From assembly GCF_947331435.1 (NCBI RefSeq), contig NZ_CAMZOF010000003.1, positions 372,001-436,000 of the forward strand: a stretch of DNA of 64,000 bases, read 5' to 3'. Made by a program: the position numbers and the translations under genes. Under the pieces are notes generated by a model that saw only the letters and a program-made list of their open reading frames with translations, was not told the origin of the DNA and searched no databases. The DNA comes from Pelagibius sp. Alg239-R121 (lineage in GTDB: Bacteria; Pseudomonadota; Alphaproteobacteria; Kiloniellales; Kiloniellaceae). Each line of letters starts with the position of its first letter. Position 1 is the stretch's first letter. Shown in pieces: positions 38,099 to 47,487 of this stretch.

Positions 38099-39538
38099 AT
38101 GACAATTGACGGACATGGCGACGAGGGAGCGCGGGCTCCCCTTATCTGGGAGGCGGCACTGTCGATGCTCGCGCTTGTAATCGGCATCTCGGTCTCCATC
38201 GCGATCTATGGAACAGACCCGCATGTACCGATGCTGATCGGGGTTATCGTTGCCTGTCTCGTCGCCTGGAGATGCGGCTTCAAATGGGAAACCGTTCAAT
38301 CCGGCATGTTGGGGGGAATCACCAACGCTCTTCAGGCCATTGTCATTCTTCTGATCATCGGCATCCTGATCGGGACCTGGATCTTGGCAGGAGTGGTGCC
38401 GTCATTGATTTACTACGGCTTGCAGATCCTCAGTCCGAGTATCTTTCTGCCGACAGCCCTGTTGCTCTGCGCTCTGACATCGCTTGCGACCGGAACAAGC
38501 TGGGGCACGAGTGGCACGATTGGTGTTGCGCTCATCGGTATCGGCTCGGGGTTAGGTCTGCCTTTACCTGTCGTTGCAGGTGCGGTTCTGTCAGGTGCGT
38601 ACTTCGGCGATAAGATGTCGCCGCTTTCCGATACGACCAACATGGCACCGGCGATGGCCGGAACCGACCTTTACACGCACATTAAGCATATGTCCTACAC
38701 GACAGGTGTGGCCTTTGGCCTGACGCTCATCATAGAGATCGTCTTAAGCATCGTGCTCGGCAGTGAGAGTTCCGACCTTTCCCAGATCGAAGAAATCCTG
38801 GTCACCTTGGATGCGAATTTCCTGATCAATCCGATCATGCTTATTCCACCGGCGCTGGTGATGGTCGTTTCCTTCAAGAAGGTGCCGGCAATTCCCGGCA
38901 TCGCCGCGGGCGCGCTGGCGGCCATCTTCCTGGCGGTTCTGTTCCAGGGCGCTTCCTACAGCGATGTAATTTCCGTGTCCTTCAGTGGTTTCAAATCGGA
39001 AACCAATGTCGCGGCGGTCGATGAGCTGCTCTCCCGGGGCGGCTTGGAATCCATGCTCTACACGATTTCACTGGTGATCGTTGCGATGATGTTTGGCGGC
39101 ATCATGGAACGGACCGGGCAATTGCGTGTGCTGGCGGCAGGTATTCTCCAGAGGGCCCGCTCCACCGGTTCGCTGATCGCTTCAACCGCGCTCACGGGTA
39201 TCGGCGCGAACATGCTGTTGTGCGATCAGTACATGGCAATCGTCATGACGGGCCGCACCTATGCAGAAGAATATAGAAACCGGGGCCTGCATCCCAAAAA
39301 CCTGTCCCGTGCAGTGGAGGATTCCGCCACCGTTACGGCCAACCTTGTGCCTTGGAACTCGGGCGGTGCGTTTCAGACCGCAACGCTTGGCGTTGCGACC
39401 TTGGCCTACCTCCCCTTTAACTTCTTTTGTTGGCTTTCGCCGATCGTGACCATCACCTTCGGTGTGTTTGGCTGGACCATCCACAGGGCTGATGAACAGG
39501 GCGATGAAGCGGCTCCGGTGAAACAGGGCGCCGACTAG
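38099..39538 (+). CDS. nhaC: Na+/H+ antiporter NhaC family
   Basis: From ATG 38099, with AGGGAGGG upstream, the 479-residue membrane protein has about 11-12 hydrophobic segments and NhaC-type motifs: TSLATGTSWGTSGTIGVALIGIG, SGAYFGDKMSPLSDTTNMAPA and NLVPWNSGGAFQTATLGV. NhaC proteins exchange sodium for protons; some relatives (MleN-like) exchange malate/lactate. An in-frame GTG 48 bases earlier lacks a good ribosome-binding site. The Lrp gene next door may control it. Confidence 0.9.
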   Translation: MTIDGHGDEGARAPLIWEAALSMLALVIGISVSIAIYGTDPHVPMLIGVIVACLVAWRCGFKWETVQSGMLGGITNALQAIVILLIIGILIGTWILAGVVPSLIYYGLQILSPSIFLPTALLLCALTSLATGTSWGTSGTIGVALIGIGSGLGLPLPVVAGAVLSGAYFGDKMSPLSDTTNMAPAMAGTDLYTHIKHMSYTTGVAFGLTLIIEIVLSIVLGSESSDLSQIEEILVTLDANFLINPIMLIPPALVMVVSFKKVPAIPGIAAGALAAIFLAVLFQGASYSDVISVSFSGFKSETNVAAVDELLSRGGLESMLYTISLVIVAMMFGGIMERTGQLRVLAAGILQRARSTGSLIASTALTGIGANMLLCDQYMAIVMTGRTYAEEYRNRGLHPKNLSRAVEDSATVTANLVPWNSGGAFQTATLGVATLAYLPFNFFCWLSPIVTITFGVFGWTIHRADEQGDEAAPVKQGAD

Positions 39539-39936
39539 CCGGTAGAGCAACGATCGGTCCTGGCGCGTCCCGTTGATGTGTCGGGACCGATGATTGTACC
39601 GACGGTCTGTTCCCTCCCGAACCCAGTTGAGTGGCCGAGCCAACCTGGTCGGGCAGGAGGTTAATGTCGGCAGTTCGATGTTATCGATAACAAAATCACT
39701 TGATGTTATCGATAACTATCACGTAACATCCTCGCCACGCTGCCTGATGTCTGGGGTTTGGGAGGAGCCCGATGCCATCTGAAGCTCATATCGAATACAG
39801 CTAAACCCTTGTGAGCAGACGTCTTCATACAGTTTTCCCTGGAAGGCTAAAATCTGTCGCTGGGGCACAATTCCTCCCTCCCGCGTGCGCAGACACGCGG
39901 CGGTAAAAACATGTGCGAGTGCCAGGAGGAACGACA
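39539..39936. other. Intergenic region before the ABC importer operon
   Basis: The 398 bases carry a possible hairpin downstream of nhaC (ATCGGTCC 39553-39560 with GGACCGAT 39584-39591; no T-run) and two copies of a perfect 12-base palindrome (see next entry). No gene is supported. Confidence 0.55.
39680..39716. promoter_or_regulatory. Two LacI-type operators upstream of the ABC importer
   Basis: The palindrome GTTATCGATAAC occurs twice, at 39680-39691 and 39705-39716, 25 bp centre to centre, each preceded by GAT. The CG-centred symmetry is typical of LacI/GalR-family operators. The ltnD promoter carries the related GGTATCGATACC, pointing to a common regulator. Confidence 0.7.
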
Positions 39937-40698
39937 GTGCCAGCTGCGACCCCGATCATATCGATGCGCGGAATCTCAAAACGTTTTGGCGGCGTCACTG
40001 CGCTGCAGGAAGTCGATCTTGATGTTTGCCCTGGCGAGGTGTTGGCCATTGTCGGCGATAACGGTGCAGGCAAATCGACGCTGATCAAGATATTGACAGG
40101 TGTCTATCAGCCGACCGAAGGGGCGATCGAAATGGACGGCCAGGCCCTGTCCATGAACAGTCACTCCGAAGCAATCGAGCTGGGTATCGATGCCGTCTAT
40201 CAAACCCTCGCCTTGGCCGATCATCTTGATCCTGCGGCCAACATGTTTCTGGGCTCCGAGCTGACCAAGTCCTTCCTGGGGTTTCGTTACCTCGACAATG
40301 GAAGGATGCGGGTCGAAGCCGAGCGGGTGCTGTTGGAGCGTCTCGGGGTGCGGCTCAGGAGCATGGATGTGCCGACTGAAAGCCTCTCGGGCGGGCAACG
40401 CCAGGCCGTTGCAATCGCCCGTGCCGTCTACCATTCCGATCTCAGGGTTCTGGTGATGGACGAGCCCACGGCGGCACTTGGACCACAGGAAACCGCCCGC
40501 ACGCTCAAACTCATCGAAGTTTTGCGCGAGGAAGGGCTTGCGATCGTGCTGATCTCCCATTCGTTGGATGACGTCTTTGCCATATCCGACCGTATCCAGG
40601 TGATGCGGCGGGGCCGGCGTGTCGATGTCGTGCACACCAGGCAGACGTCTCGCCAGGAAGTACTCGGCCTGATCGTTGGCGCGGCGGAAGCAGCCTGA
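39937..40698 (+). CDS. Sugar-type ABC transporter ATP-binding protein
   Basis: The start is the GTG at 39937, 8 bases after AGGAGG. The 253-residue ATPase has Walker A GDNGAGKST, signature LSGGQRQAVAIARA, Walker B LRVLVMDEPTAAL and an H-loop LISHS. It is a single ATPase module (like FrcA), not the double RbsA/XylG form. Its stop overlaps the permease ATG. With the next two genes it forms an importer placed beside tetronate catabolic genes and under similar operators, so an acid sugar such as threonate is the inferred substrate. Confidence 0.93.
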   Translation: MPAATPIISMRGISKRFGGVTALQEVDLDVCPGEVLAIVGDNGAGKSTLIKILTGVYQPTEGAIEMDGQALSMNSHSEAIELGIDAVYQTLALADHLDPAANMFLGSELTKSFLGFRYLDNGRMRVEAERVLLERLGVRLRSMDVPTESLSGGQRQAVAIARAVYHSDLRVLVMDEPTAALGPQETARTLKLIEVLREEGLAIVLISHSLDDVFAISDRIQVMRRGRRVDVVHTRQTSRQEVLGLIVGAAEAA

Positions 40699-41828
40699 TG
40701 GGAGAGACAGATATGCCGGTTTCCGCCCCAAAAGGACTGCAGGAACGTCTCGACCCTTATCTGGCGATCATCGGACCGATGGTCATGATCCTGATGATCC
40801 TCGCTTTCATGGGGGTGGCCGAGCCGGCGCGCTATTTCCGCCTGTCCAACCTCAACATCATCCTGCTTGAGGCCGCGCTTTACATGCCGCTGGCCATGGC
40901 CATGACCTTTGTCATCACACAGCGCGGCATCGATCTGTCGATTGGTTCCGTCGCTGCGTTGACCGGTATTATCATGGCCTTCGCGATTAAGGAGTTTGGC
41001 TTTCCAGCCTGGATCGCGGTCTTGCTGGGGATCGCCATCGGCGGAATCTTCGGACTGATCAACGGTCTGGTGATCACAAAATTCAGGGTACCGGATCTGA
41101 TCGGCACGCTTGCCATGGACCTGGTCTATCGCGGCTTTGCGCTTGTGCTCGCCAAGGGCCTGGTGCTGGCACGCTTTCCTGATCTCATCACCGATATCGG
41201 CCGCGGTCGTTTACCAGGTTTTCTGCCCATCCCGGTGATCATCGGGATACTCGCTTTTCTGATCGGCGCCTTCATTCTGCGCCGAAGCTGGTTCGGCCGG
41301 TACTCCATCGCGATTGGCTCCAACCCGGAAGCGGCGGAAATGACCGGCATCGCCGTCGATCGCTATAAGGTTTATGCCTACGTGCTGATGGGGGCGATGG
41401 CAGGGCTCGCCGGCGTCATGCTGACGGGGAAACTCAATGCCATCCAGGCAACCTCGGCGCCCTATTTTAATCTGCACGTGATCGCCGCCGTCGTCGTCGG
41501 CGGGACATCTCTTTTCGGGGGGCGGGCTTACATGCTCGGATCCTTCGCCGGGGTTCTGCTGCTGTCCATGATGATCAACGCCCTGGTGACCCTGCGCATA
41601 GAGTTCTTTTGGCAGTCGGTCGCCTCGGGCGTGGTCATCATTCTCTCGGTTGCCTTCTACACCTGGCTGCAAAAGAAAGACCGGGATGGTGCAAAGGGCC
41701 TGCTGAATGCTTTTACGACACCCGACAATATCAAGCTGATGAAACTCGGCGGCGTTCTCGCTGCGGGTACCGTCGTTTTGTTGGTTATTGGGTCACTGTT
41801 TTCAACCGGATCAGTGCCCAGCGGCTGA
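40698..41828 (+). CDS. Sugar-type ABC transporter permease
   Basis: The 376-residue protein has about 9-10 hydrophobic segments and the RbsC/BPD_transp_2 signatures ITQRGIDLSIGSVAALTG, GLINGLVITKFRVPDLIGTL and VVVGGTSLFGGRAYMLGSF. The ATG at 40698 overlaps the stop of the ATPase gene; ATG 40713, preceded by GGGAGAG, is an alternative. It forms the membrane channel of the importer, probably as a homodimer since no second permease gene is present. Confidence 0.93.
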   Translation: MGETDMPVSAPKGLQERLDPYLAIIGPMVMILMILAFMGVAEPARYFRLSNLNIILLEAALYMPLAMAMTFVITQRGIDLSIGSVAALTGIIMAFAIKEFGFPAWIAVLLGIAIGGIFGLINGLVITKFRVPDLIGTLAMDLVYRGFALVLAKGLVLARFPDLITDIGRGRLPGFLPIPVIIGILAFLIGAFILRRSWFGRYSIAIGSNPEAAEMTGIAVDRYKVYAYVLMGAMAGLAGVMLTGKLNAIQATSAPYFNLHVIAAVVVGGTSLFGGRAYMLGSFAGVLLLSMMINALVTLRIEFFWQSVASGVVIILSVAFYTWLQKKDRDGAKGLLNAFTTPDNIKLMKLGGVLAAGTVVLLVIGSLFSTGSVPSG

Positions 41829-41879
41829 CCTTTGGTGGGCCGTGCGACATATGTTCCAACACGTCTGGGAGGAAGAAAA

Positions 41880-43037
41880 ATGAAAATGATGTCAGCAAAA
41901 TCCTTGGGGTCGGCCGGCGTTCTTCTGGCGGCCTCGGCACTCATCGCAGGCTCTGTGGCTGCGCAGGACCTGCCGCTCAAGTCGCTGCCTGGCGACGACC
42001 AGCGCGATCATTGGCTGCCGGAGCAGGTCAATGTCTCGGGGAAGCTCGAAGCCCTTCAGGCTGCGACGGGCAAGGAGGCCGTCAAGTTTACGGGGAGCTT
42101 GGAAAAACCGGTCCAGATTGCACTCATATATCCTTCGGCCGACGTATCCGACTTTTGGGCGCGCAACTATCTCGCTCTGACCAAACGGCTCGAGCAGCTT
42201 GGAATCAAGTATGAAACCACCGAGTTCGCGTCGCGCCAGATCGAGCATGAACTGCAGTCTACCTACGCCACGCAGGTGGAGCAGGACGCGGATCTCTACG
42301 ACTACGTAATCTTCGGTCCTTCGGAGCTGGCGACCCAGGCCGACAATATCGAGAAGCTGGCTGGCAATGAAGACTTCGTAACCTATGTCTGGGCCTTCCA
42401 CACACCTTTGAAGCACTTTAAGAAGCAGCCGGCAGCCTGGTTCGATTTCTCGTCGGCCTACGGGGCCCAGGTGATTTGCAGTTACATGCTGGAACGCCTT
42501 GGCAAGGACGTCACCTATGCCATGAACCGCGGCATTCCGGGTGTCACCGATAATCAGCGCTCGGGGGATTTCAAGGACTGTGTCGCCGAAAAGGGCAATT
42601 GGAACGTCGTTTACGAGCACTATGGCGAGTATCGGCGTGAAGGCGGCTTCGACGGAACCAACCTCATCCTGCAGGCCTATTCGGAAGCGACCGTCATCCA
42701 TAACGCCAACACCGCGATGGCAATGGGTTCGGTTGAAGCGCAAGTCGCCGCCGGGAAGCACAAGGAAGTCTTTTCCACCGGGTGGGGCGGAACCGGGCTG
42801 GAACTCGACGCCATTCGCCGCGGTGAATTGGATGCCACGCCCATGCGCATGGGCGACGACGTTGGGGCGGCAACCGCCGAAGCAATCAAGGCGGACCTGG
42901 AAGGACGTTCGGAAGAACTGCCGCTGGTGTTCCTCGGCCGTATCACCGTGGCGCACGATCAACTGAGCAACGAGGAAATCGACAACCTGGAGAAGGAAGC
43001 GTTCCGTTTCTCCGGCGTTGGTGCTCTCAAACGCTGA
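41880..43037 (+). CDS. Sugar-type ABC transporter substrate-binding protein
   Basis: From ATG 41880, with GGGAGGAAG upstream, the 385-residue protein has a signal peptide (MKMMSAKSLGSAGVLLAASALIAG, cleavage near VAAQ) and a type I periplasmic-binding fold: QIALIYPSADVSDFWARNYL, then YGEYRREGGFDGTNLIL and NANTAMAMGSVEA. The order ATPase-permease-binding protein is less common than binding protein first. A long hairpin (43074-43117) follows the stop and may protect the message. Confidence 0.9.
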   Translation: MKMMSAKSLGSAGVLLAASALIAGSVAAQDLPLKSLPGDDQRDHWLPEQVNVSGKLEALQAATGKEAVKFTGSLEKPVQIALIYPSADVSDFWARNYLALTKRLEQLGIKYETTEFASRQIEHELQSTYATQVEQDADLYDYVIFGPSELATQADNIEKLAGNEDFVTYVWAFHTPLKHFKKQPAAWFDFSSAYGAQVICSYMLERLGKDVTYAMNRGIPGVTDNQRSGDFKDCVAEKGNWNVVYEHYGEYRREGGFDGTNLILQAYSEATVIHNANTAMAMGSVEAQVAAGKHKEVFSTGWGGTGLELDAIRRGELDATPMRMGDDVGAATAEAIKADLEGRSEELPLVFLGRITVAHDQLSNEEIDNLEKEAFRFSGVGALKR

Positions 43038-43527
43038 TTTATTCGGCGTCTCGACCTCAAAACACGTGATAAAGAGTCTGGTCGTTTTCTCTGGTTCAGC
43101 GAAAAACGATCAGACTCTCGTAGTTTGAATCCGCCGCCGGCTCAGCATTGCCATGTTTCTGGAACAGCACGAAATGCTGATGATGCTGTGCAATCGGCAT
43201 TTCGTACTGTCTCGCCGGTTTAATCGGTAAAATTGTCGGCATCCGATAGCGCATGATCTCCTCGTCTTCAAACCTGTGAGGTGATGTGAAATGCTGTCGT
43301 TTTCACTGCTCGACAAAGATCGAGTGCCCCCTGTCCGTCCGCCTATGCGCTCACGAGCGCCGCGAGGTGACCTTGTTGATCTCCCCGAGGGCCGCGTTGA
43401 TCCTTCCAAGGGGCGCCGGGTTACGTTTCACGCCTTTCTTTTCCACGACCGAAGCTGAAGCCAAGCCGCTCATTGACCGGCCTGTCAAAACGCTCGACAC
43501 TCTTCTCGACATTAGGGAACTAAGCAG
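43038..43527. other. Intergenic region between importer and HAD gene
   Basis: The 490 bases contain the hairpin at 43074-43117 and nothing else that I can support. A weak rightward frame (43286-43531) overlaps the HAD start and has no family resemblance. Confidence 0.5.
43074..43117. repeat. Long hairpin containing a dispersed intergenic motif
   Basis: GAGTCTGGTCGTTTTC (43074-43089) pairs with GAAAAACGATCAGACTC (43101-43117) with one wobble and one bulged A; the loop is TCTGGTTCAGC. The right half (43092-43118) recurs in degenerate form at 48605-48632 and 51490-51516. It lies 36 bases after the binding-protein gene. Confidence 0.8.
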
Positions 43528-44250
43528 ATGAAACTGACCGATTTCAAAGCGCTCGCCTTTGATTGTTACGGAACGCTGATCGATTGGGAATCCGGCATGG
43601 TCGAAGGCCTCAAACCCCTGACCTCTAGGCTCGACCGGACATTGTCACGCGATGAAATTCTGGAAGCCCATGCGCGGCACGAATCTTCGCAACAGAGCCA
43701 GACTCCCGGCAAAGCCTATCGCAAGCTTCTGCCCATCGTCTATCGCCGGCTGGCCGAGGAATGGGGGCAATCGGTGTCCTGGGATGCGTGTTTGACCTAC
43801 GGGGATTCGGTGAAAAACTGGCCCGCCTTTCCGGACTCGGCGGGCGCACTGCAATACTTGAAAAAGCACTACAAGCTGATCATCCTTTCCAACGTCGACA
43901 ATGTGAGTTTCGCCGCCAGCAACGAAAAGCTGCAGGTTGAGTTTGATGCGATTTACACGGCGGAAGATGTTGGCGCCTATAAGCCGTCAGACCGTAATTT
44001 CGACTATATGCTGGCAAAGATCGAGAGCCTCGGAATCGAGAAAACGGACATCCTGCATACGGCGGAAAGTATGTTCCACGATCACGGTCCTGCAAATCGG
44101 CATGGTCTGGCGTCGTGCTGGATTTACCGCCGCTACGATCAAACGGGCTTTGGTGCAACGATGAACCCCGGGGATATGCCAAGGTATGACTTCCGCTTTA
44201 ACAGCATGGCGGATCTGGCCAAAGCGCATCAAGAATCGCTCAGGGCCTGA
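43528..44250 (+). CDS. HAD hydrolase, type II haloacid dehalogenase-like
   Basis: The 240-residue protein has the type II haloacid dehalogenase layout: motif I FDCYGTLIDWESG with nucleophile Asp12, motif II ILSNVDN, motif III Lys in VGAYKPSDRNF, and a final Asp in MFHDHGPAN. Such proteins are either dehalogenases or small phosphatases; a role in dephosphorylating stray sugar-acid phosphates would fit the locus but is inference. It is followed 36 bases later by an Lrp gene in the same direction. Confidence 0.9.
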   Translation: MKLTDFKALAFDCYGTLIDWESGMVEGLKPLTSRLDRTLSRDEILEAHARHESSQQSQTPGKAYRKLLPIVYRRLAEEWGQSVSWDACLTYGDSVKNWPAFPDSAGALQYLKKHYKLIILSNVDNVSFAASNEKLQVEFDAIYTAEDVGAYKPSDRNFDYMLAKIESLGIEKTDILHTAESMFHDHGPANRHGLASCWIYRRYDQTGFGATMNPGDMPRYDFRFNSMADLAKAHQESLRA

Positions 44251-44286
44251 ATTCCGGCTGCAGTCGATGTTGAGAGAAGCGATGAA

Positions 44287-44784
44287 ATGAAGGAGCGCCC
44301 GAAACTCGACCGCATCGACATCAATATCCTCGCGCAGTTACAGCAAAACAGCGATATGACGAATGTTACGCTGGCAGAGGCGGTGGGCTTGTCGCCGAGC
44401 CCCTGCCTGCAACGTGTGAAGAGGTTGGAAAAGGCCGGTTATATCCAGAGTTACGCGGCCAGAATCAATCTCGCCAAGCTTTCGGATCATGTCGTCGTTT
44501 TTACTGAGGTGACGTTGAACGGTCACCGCCGGGATGATTTCATCAAATTCGAGGCTGAAATCCGCCGCTATGAAAGCATCCAGGAATGCCACCTGGTGAG
44601 CGGTGGTTACGACTATCTTCTGAAGTTTGTGGCCCGCAATATTGCGCATTACCAGGAGATCGTCGAAGACATCCTGGAACGCAACATAGGGGTCAAAAAA
44701 TACTTCAGCTACGTGGTCATCAAATCCCTCATCAACAAGGATAGTGTACCGCTGAAATCGATCCTGCCTGATGATGACCTTTAG
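44287..44784 (+). CDS. Lrp/AsnC-family transcriptional regulator
   Basis: The 165-residue protein has an N-terminal helix-turn-helix (LDRIDINILAQLQQNSDMTN, VGLSPSPCLQRVKRLEKAGYI) and a RAM domain with CHLVSGGYDYLLKFVA. It lies downstream of the HAD gene and converges with otnI (12 bases apart). Targets are unknown. Confidence 0.93.
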   Translation: MKERPKLDRIDINILAQLQQNSDMTNVTLAEAVGLSPSPCLQRVKRLEKAGYIQSYAARINLAKLSDHVVVFTEVTLNGHRRDDFIKFEAEIRRYESIQECHLVSGGYDYLLKFVARNIAHYQEIVEDILERNIGVKKYFSYVVIKSLINKDSVPLKSILPDDDL

Positions 44785-44796
44785 CCGCTGACAGAC

Positions 44797-45561
44797 TCAC
44801 GCGATCTTCTGCATCCAGCTCAAGCCGGCCTCCGTTGATGCGACCGGCCTGTACTCGGCACCGACCGGTGCAGTAAAGCCGAGCGAACGGATCGTCTGCA
44901 TGACGTGCCGGTAATCGAGTTCGCCGTCGCCGGGTTCTCCGCGCGAAGGCACGGCTGCGATCTGAATGTGACCGATGAGAGGCATGAATTGTTCGAGGCG
45001 CCGCGTGATATCGCCCTGCATGATCTGCAGGTGATAGCAATCGAACATCAGCTTAAGATTTTGTGCGCCAACCGCCTCAATAATCTCAGCTGCTTGATCG
45101 GCGGTGTTCAGGAAGTAGCCGGGCGCGTCATGGTGGTTCAGGGGTTCAATCAGAATGGTAATGCCGTGGGGCAAGGCCGCGTCGCAGGCGTAACCTAGAT
45201 TTGTAATGAAGGTCTCGCGCGCATCGGCGCCCTGAGCGAAGCCGGCCATGACGTGAATGTTATGCGCAGCGATCGCCTGAGCATAGGAAACGGCCTGATC
45301 GATCGCCGCGCGGGCTTCGTCTTCGCGTCCGGGAAGCGCCGCAAGACCGTTGTCTCCAGCCGCGACGTTTCCCCGGACCGTATTCAAGCCCAGCATCGGC
45401 AACCCGGTTTCATTCAGTGCGGATTTAACGGCTTCAACCGGCGTATCGTAGGGCCAGTGACATTCGACTGCATCGAATCCAGCAGCGGCTGCAGCGCGAA
45501 TGGCGTCGGGTAAGGTGAGTTCAGTCCAGAGGAATCCGAGGTTCGCTGAAAATCCCGACAT
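44797..45561 (-). CDS. otnI: 2-oxo-tetronate isomerase (hydroxypyruvate isomerase family)
   Basis: The 254-residue TIM-barrel protein belongs to the Hyi/OtnI group: FSANLGFLWTELTLPDAIRA, IEPLNHHDAPGYFLNTADQA with the metal-binding Glu, LMFDCYHLQIMQGDI and GAEYRP. In the tetronate pathways OtnI interconverts 2-oxo- and 3-oxo-tetronate. The start at 45561 makes a TAATG overlap with the otnC stop; an ATG 9 bases earlier is possible. The gene order ltnD-otnK-otnC-otnI supports the assignment. Confidence 0.9.
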   Translation of the reverse strand: MSGFSANLGFLWTELTLPDAIRAAAAAGFDAVECHWPYDTPVEAVKSALNETGLPMLGLNTVRGNVAAGDNGLAALPGREDEARAAIDQAVSYAQAIAAHNIHVMAGFAQGADARETFITNLGYACDAALPHGITILIEPLNHHDAPGYFLNTADQAAEIIEAVGAQNLKLMFDCYHLQIMQGDITRRLEQFMPLIGHIQIAAVPSRGEPGDGELDYRHVMQTIRSLGFTAPVGAEYRPVASTEAGLSWMQKIA

Positions 45562-46211
45562 TAGTTCCATTCCACATCAAATTTTTCCACGATCGACGCA
45601 ATCTGCAATTGGCTGAGCAACCTTGGGTTTGCGCCGCGTGTCAGTAAGGCAAGTTTCGCGGTCTCTTCAAGTTCCTCTACGGCGTAAACCGCTGCCTCAA
45701 GGTCTTTGCCTGCGACAACGGGGCCGTGGTTGGCGAGCACGACGGCGCTGCGTTTTCCGGCCAGCCCGTGTATCGCCTCTCCCATCGCGGGATCTCCGGG
45801 CATGAAGTAAGGCAACAGCTTGACCTTGCCGAGCCGCATGATCGAATAGGCGGTGAGGGGCGGCAGCATATTTTCCGGATCAATCTCCGGCATCAGGGAT
45901 AAGGCGACTGAATGGCTCGAGTGGAGATGCACGACGGCTCCGGTTTTTGCGCCCCTGGTTTCGTAAAACGCGGAATGTAACGGCATCTCTTTCGTTGGTT
46001 TGTCACCACTAATCTGCTGGAATTCATCGTCGAATAGAGAGAGGCGCGCAGGATCCAGGAATCCGAAACAGCTGCCGGTCGGCGATACCAGGAGGCGTCC
46101 ATCGGAGAGCCGGGCCGATATGTTCCCTGATGCGCCACCGGTCAGTCCACGATCGAACATGGACTTGGCCAGCCGGCACATCTGCTCCCGGATTTGGGCT
46201 TCTTCGCTCAT
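45561..46211 (-). CDS. otnC: 3-oxo-tetronate 4-phosphate decarboxylase (class II aldolase fold)
   Basis: The 216-residue protein is of the class II aldolase/adducin family: RGLTGGASGNISARLSDGRL, VVHLHSSHSVALS with paired zinc-ligand His residues, and VLANHGPVVAGKDLEAAV with a further His. OtnC decarboxylates 3-oxo-tetronate 4-phosphate to dihydroxyacetone phosphate. It overlaps otnK by 4 bases (ATGA), so translation is coupled. Confidence 0.92.
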   Translation of the reverse strand: MSEEAQIREQMCRLAKSMFDRGLTGGASGNISARLSDGRLLVSPTGSCFGFLDPARLSLFDDEFQQISGDKPTKEMPLHSAFYETRGAKTGAVVHLHSSHSVALSLMPEIDPENMLPPLTAYSIMRLGKVKLLPYFMPGDPAMGEAIHGLAGKRSAVVLANHGPVVAGKDLEAAVYAVEELEETAKLALLTRGANPRLLSQLQIASIVEKFDVEWN

Positions 46212-47482
46212 TGCGTATCCAGCACATCATAGGCACGGGTAAAAAAGTCTTCCTGTCCGAAGTTACCCGACTTAAGGGTGAGGGCAATGTCGTGGCCGTC
46301 GCTCCTGCACCAGGTCCAGGGTACGCCGGGCGCAATCTCCGGGCCGATTGTCATTTGCTTGACCCCCAGCGCATTGGTCACGGCACCCGAAGTTTCGCCG
46401 CCGGCTATGACGAAGCGCCGGACACCGGCGTTCCTGGCCTGCACCGCCAGCTCGGCAAGTGCGTCTTCGACAAGCTTGCCGGCCGTTTCCACGCCGAGGC
46501 GTTCCTGTGCGGCGGCAACTTCAGGCGGTTCCGCCGTTGCGTAGATAATCTTTGCGGCTTCAACGGGCTGTTGCGCGAGCCAGTCGTGTGCTGCGCTCGT
46601 GCCATTTTCCGCCAGAGCCAGAGGATCAAGCTTCAACGCGGTGGCCTCTGCGGAAAAATTGGCAACCTGTTTGCGGGTCATGGCCGAGCAGCTGCCCGAA
46701 AGCACGATTTGGCCAGCCGCAAGCTGTGGTTTCTCTGCCTTGGGGGCGTCTGCCGCTAGGGCGCCGTCAGCCAGATAGAGTGAGGGGAGAGGCATGGCGA
46801 CCGCGCTGCCGCCTGTCATCAGCGGCATGTCCCGGCAGGCTTCGGCGATGATTGCCAGGTCGGCATTGGCCACGGCATCCACAACCACATGAGCGATGCC
46901 CTCGGCCTGGAGTTCGGCAAGACGGTCCCGCAGAGCGGACACGCCTTGGTCGACAACAAGACGATTGGCAAGCCCGACCTTTCCTTTCACTTGCGGTTCC
47001 AGCAGCCGCATCAGATTTGAATCGCGCATGGGCGTAAGAGGATGGTCTTTCATGGGGCTTTCGTGCAGAGGCTGCTCGCCGACGAAAAGACTGCCCATGA
47101 AGATGCTTCTGCCATTCTCGGGGAAGGCCGGACAATAGATGGTTTGCGTCGCGCCCAACTCTGACATCAAGGCCTCTGAAACTGGACCGATGTTACCCCT
47201 GTTGGTGCTGTCGAAGGTCGAGCAGTATTTCCAGAAAAATCGCGACGCACCCGCAGTACGCAACCAGCCGAGCGCGGACTTCGCCTCATCGACTGCCTCT
47301 TGAACCGGTGCCGTTCGGCATTTGAGGGCGATGACTTCAAAGCTGGAGGTTTCAGTATTACCAGGTGCCTGGTCGGGAACACCGAGTCTAAGTGATACCC
47401 GGGCGCCGCTTCGGGCCAGGAGGCCGGCGAGGTCTGTAGCGCCGGTAAAATCATCTGCAATGCAGCCGAGAACGACGGACAT
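46208..47482 (-). CDS. otnK: 3-oxo-tetronate kinase (DUF1537 family)
   Basis: The 424-residue kinase has the DUF1537 N-terminal signature LGCIADDFTGATDLAGLLA, an AQTIYCPAFPENGRSIF-like substrate region and the C-terminal nucleotide-binding segment FVIAGGETSGAVTNALGV. The family phosphorylates four-carbon acid sugars at O4. It lies between ltnD (5 bases) and otnC (overlap), making a tight four-gene operon. Confidence 0.94.
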   Translation of the reverse strand: MSVVLGCIADDFTGATDLAGLLARSGARVSLRLGVPDQAPGNTETSSFEVIALKCRTAPVQEAVDEAKSALGWLRTAGASRFFWKYCSTFDSTNRGNIGPVSEALMSELGATQTIYCPAFPENGRSIFMGSLFVGEQPLHESPMKDHPLTPMRDSNLMRLLEPQVKGKVGLANRLVVDQGVSALRDRLAELQAEGIAHVVVDAVANADLAIIAEACRDMPLMTGGSAVAMPLPSLYLADGALAADAPKAEKPQLAAGQIVLSGSCSAMTRKQVANFSAEATALKLDPLALAENGTSAAHDWLAQQPVEAAKIIYATAEPPEVAAAQERLGVETAGKLVEDALAELAVQARNAGVRRFVIAGGETSGAVTNALGVKQMTIGPEIAPGVPWTWCRSDGHDIALTLKSGNFGQEDFFTRAYDVLDTQ

Positions 47483-47487
47483 GAACT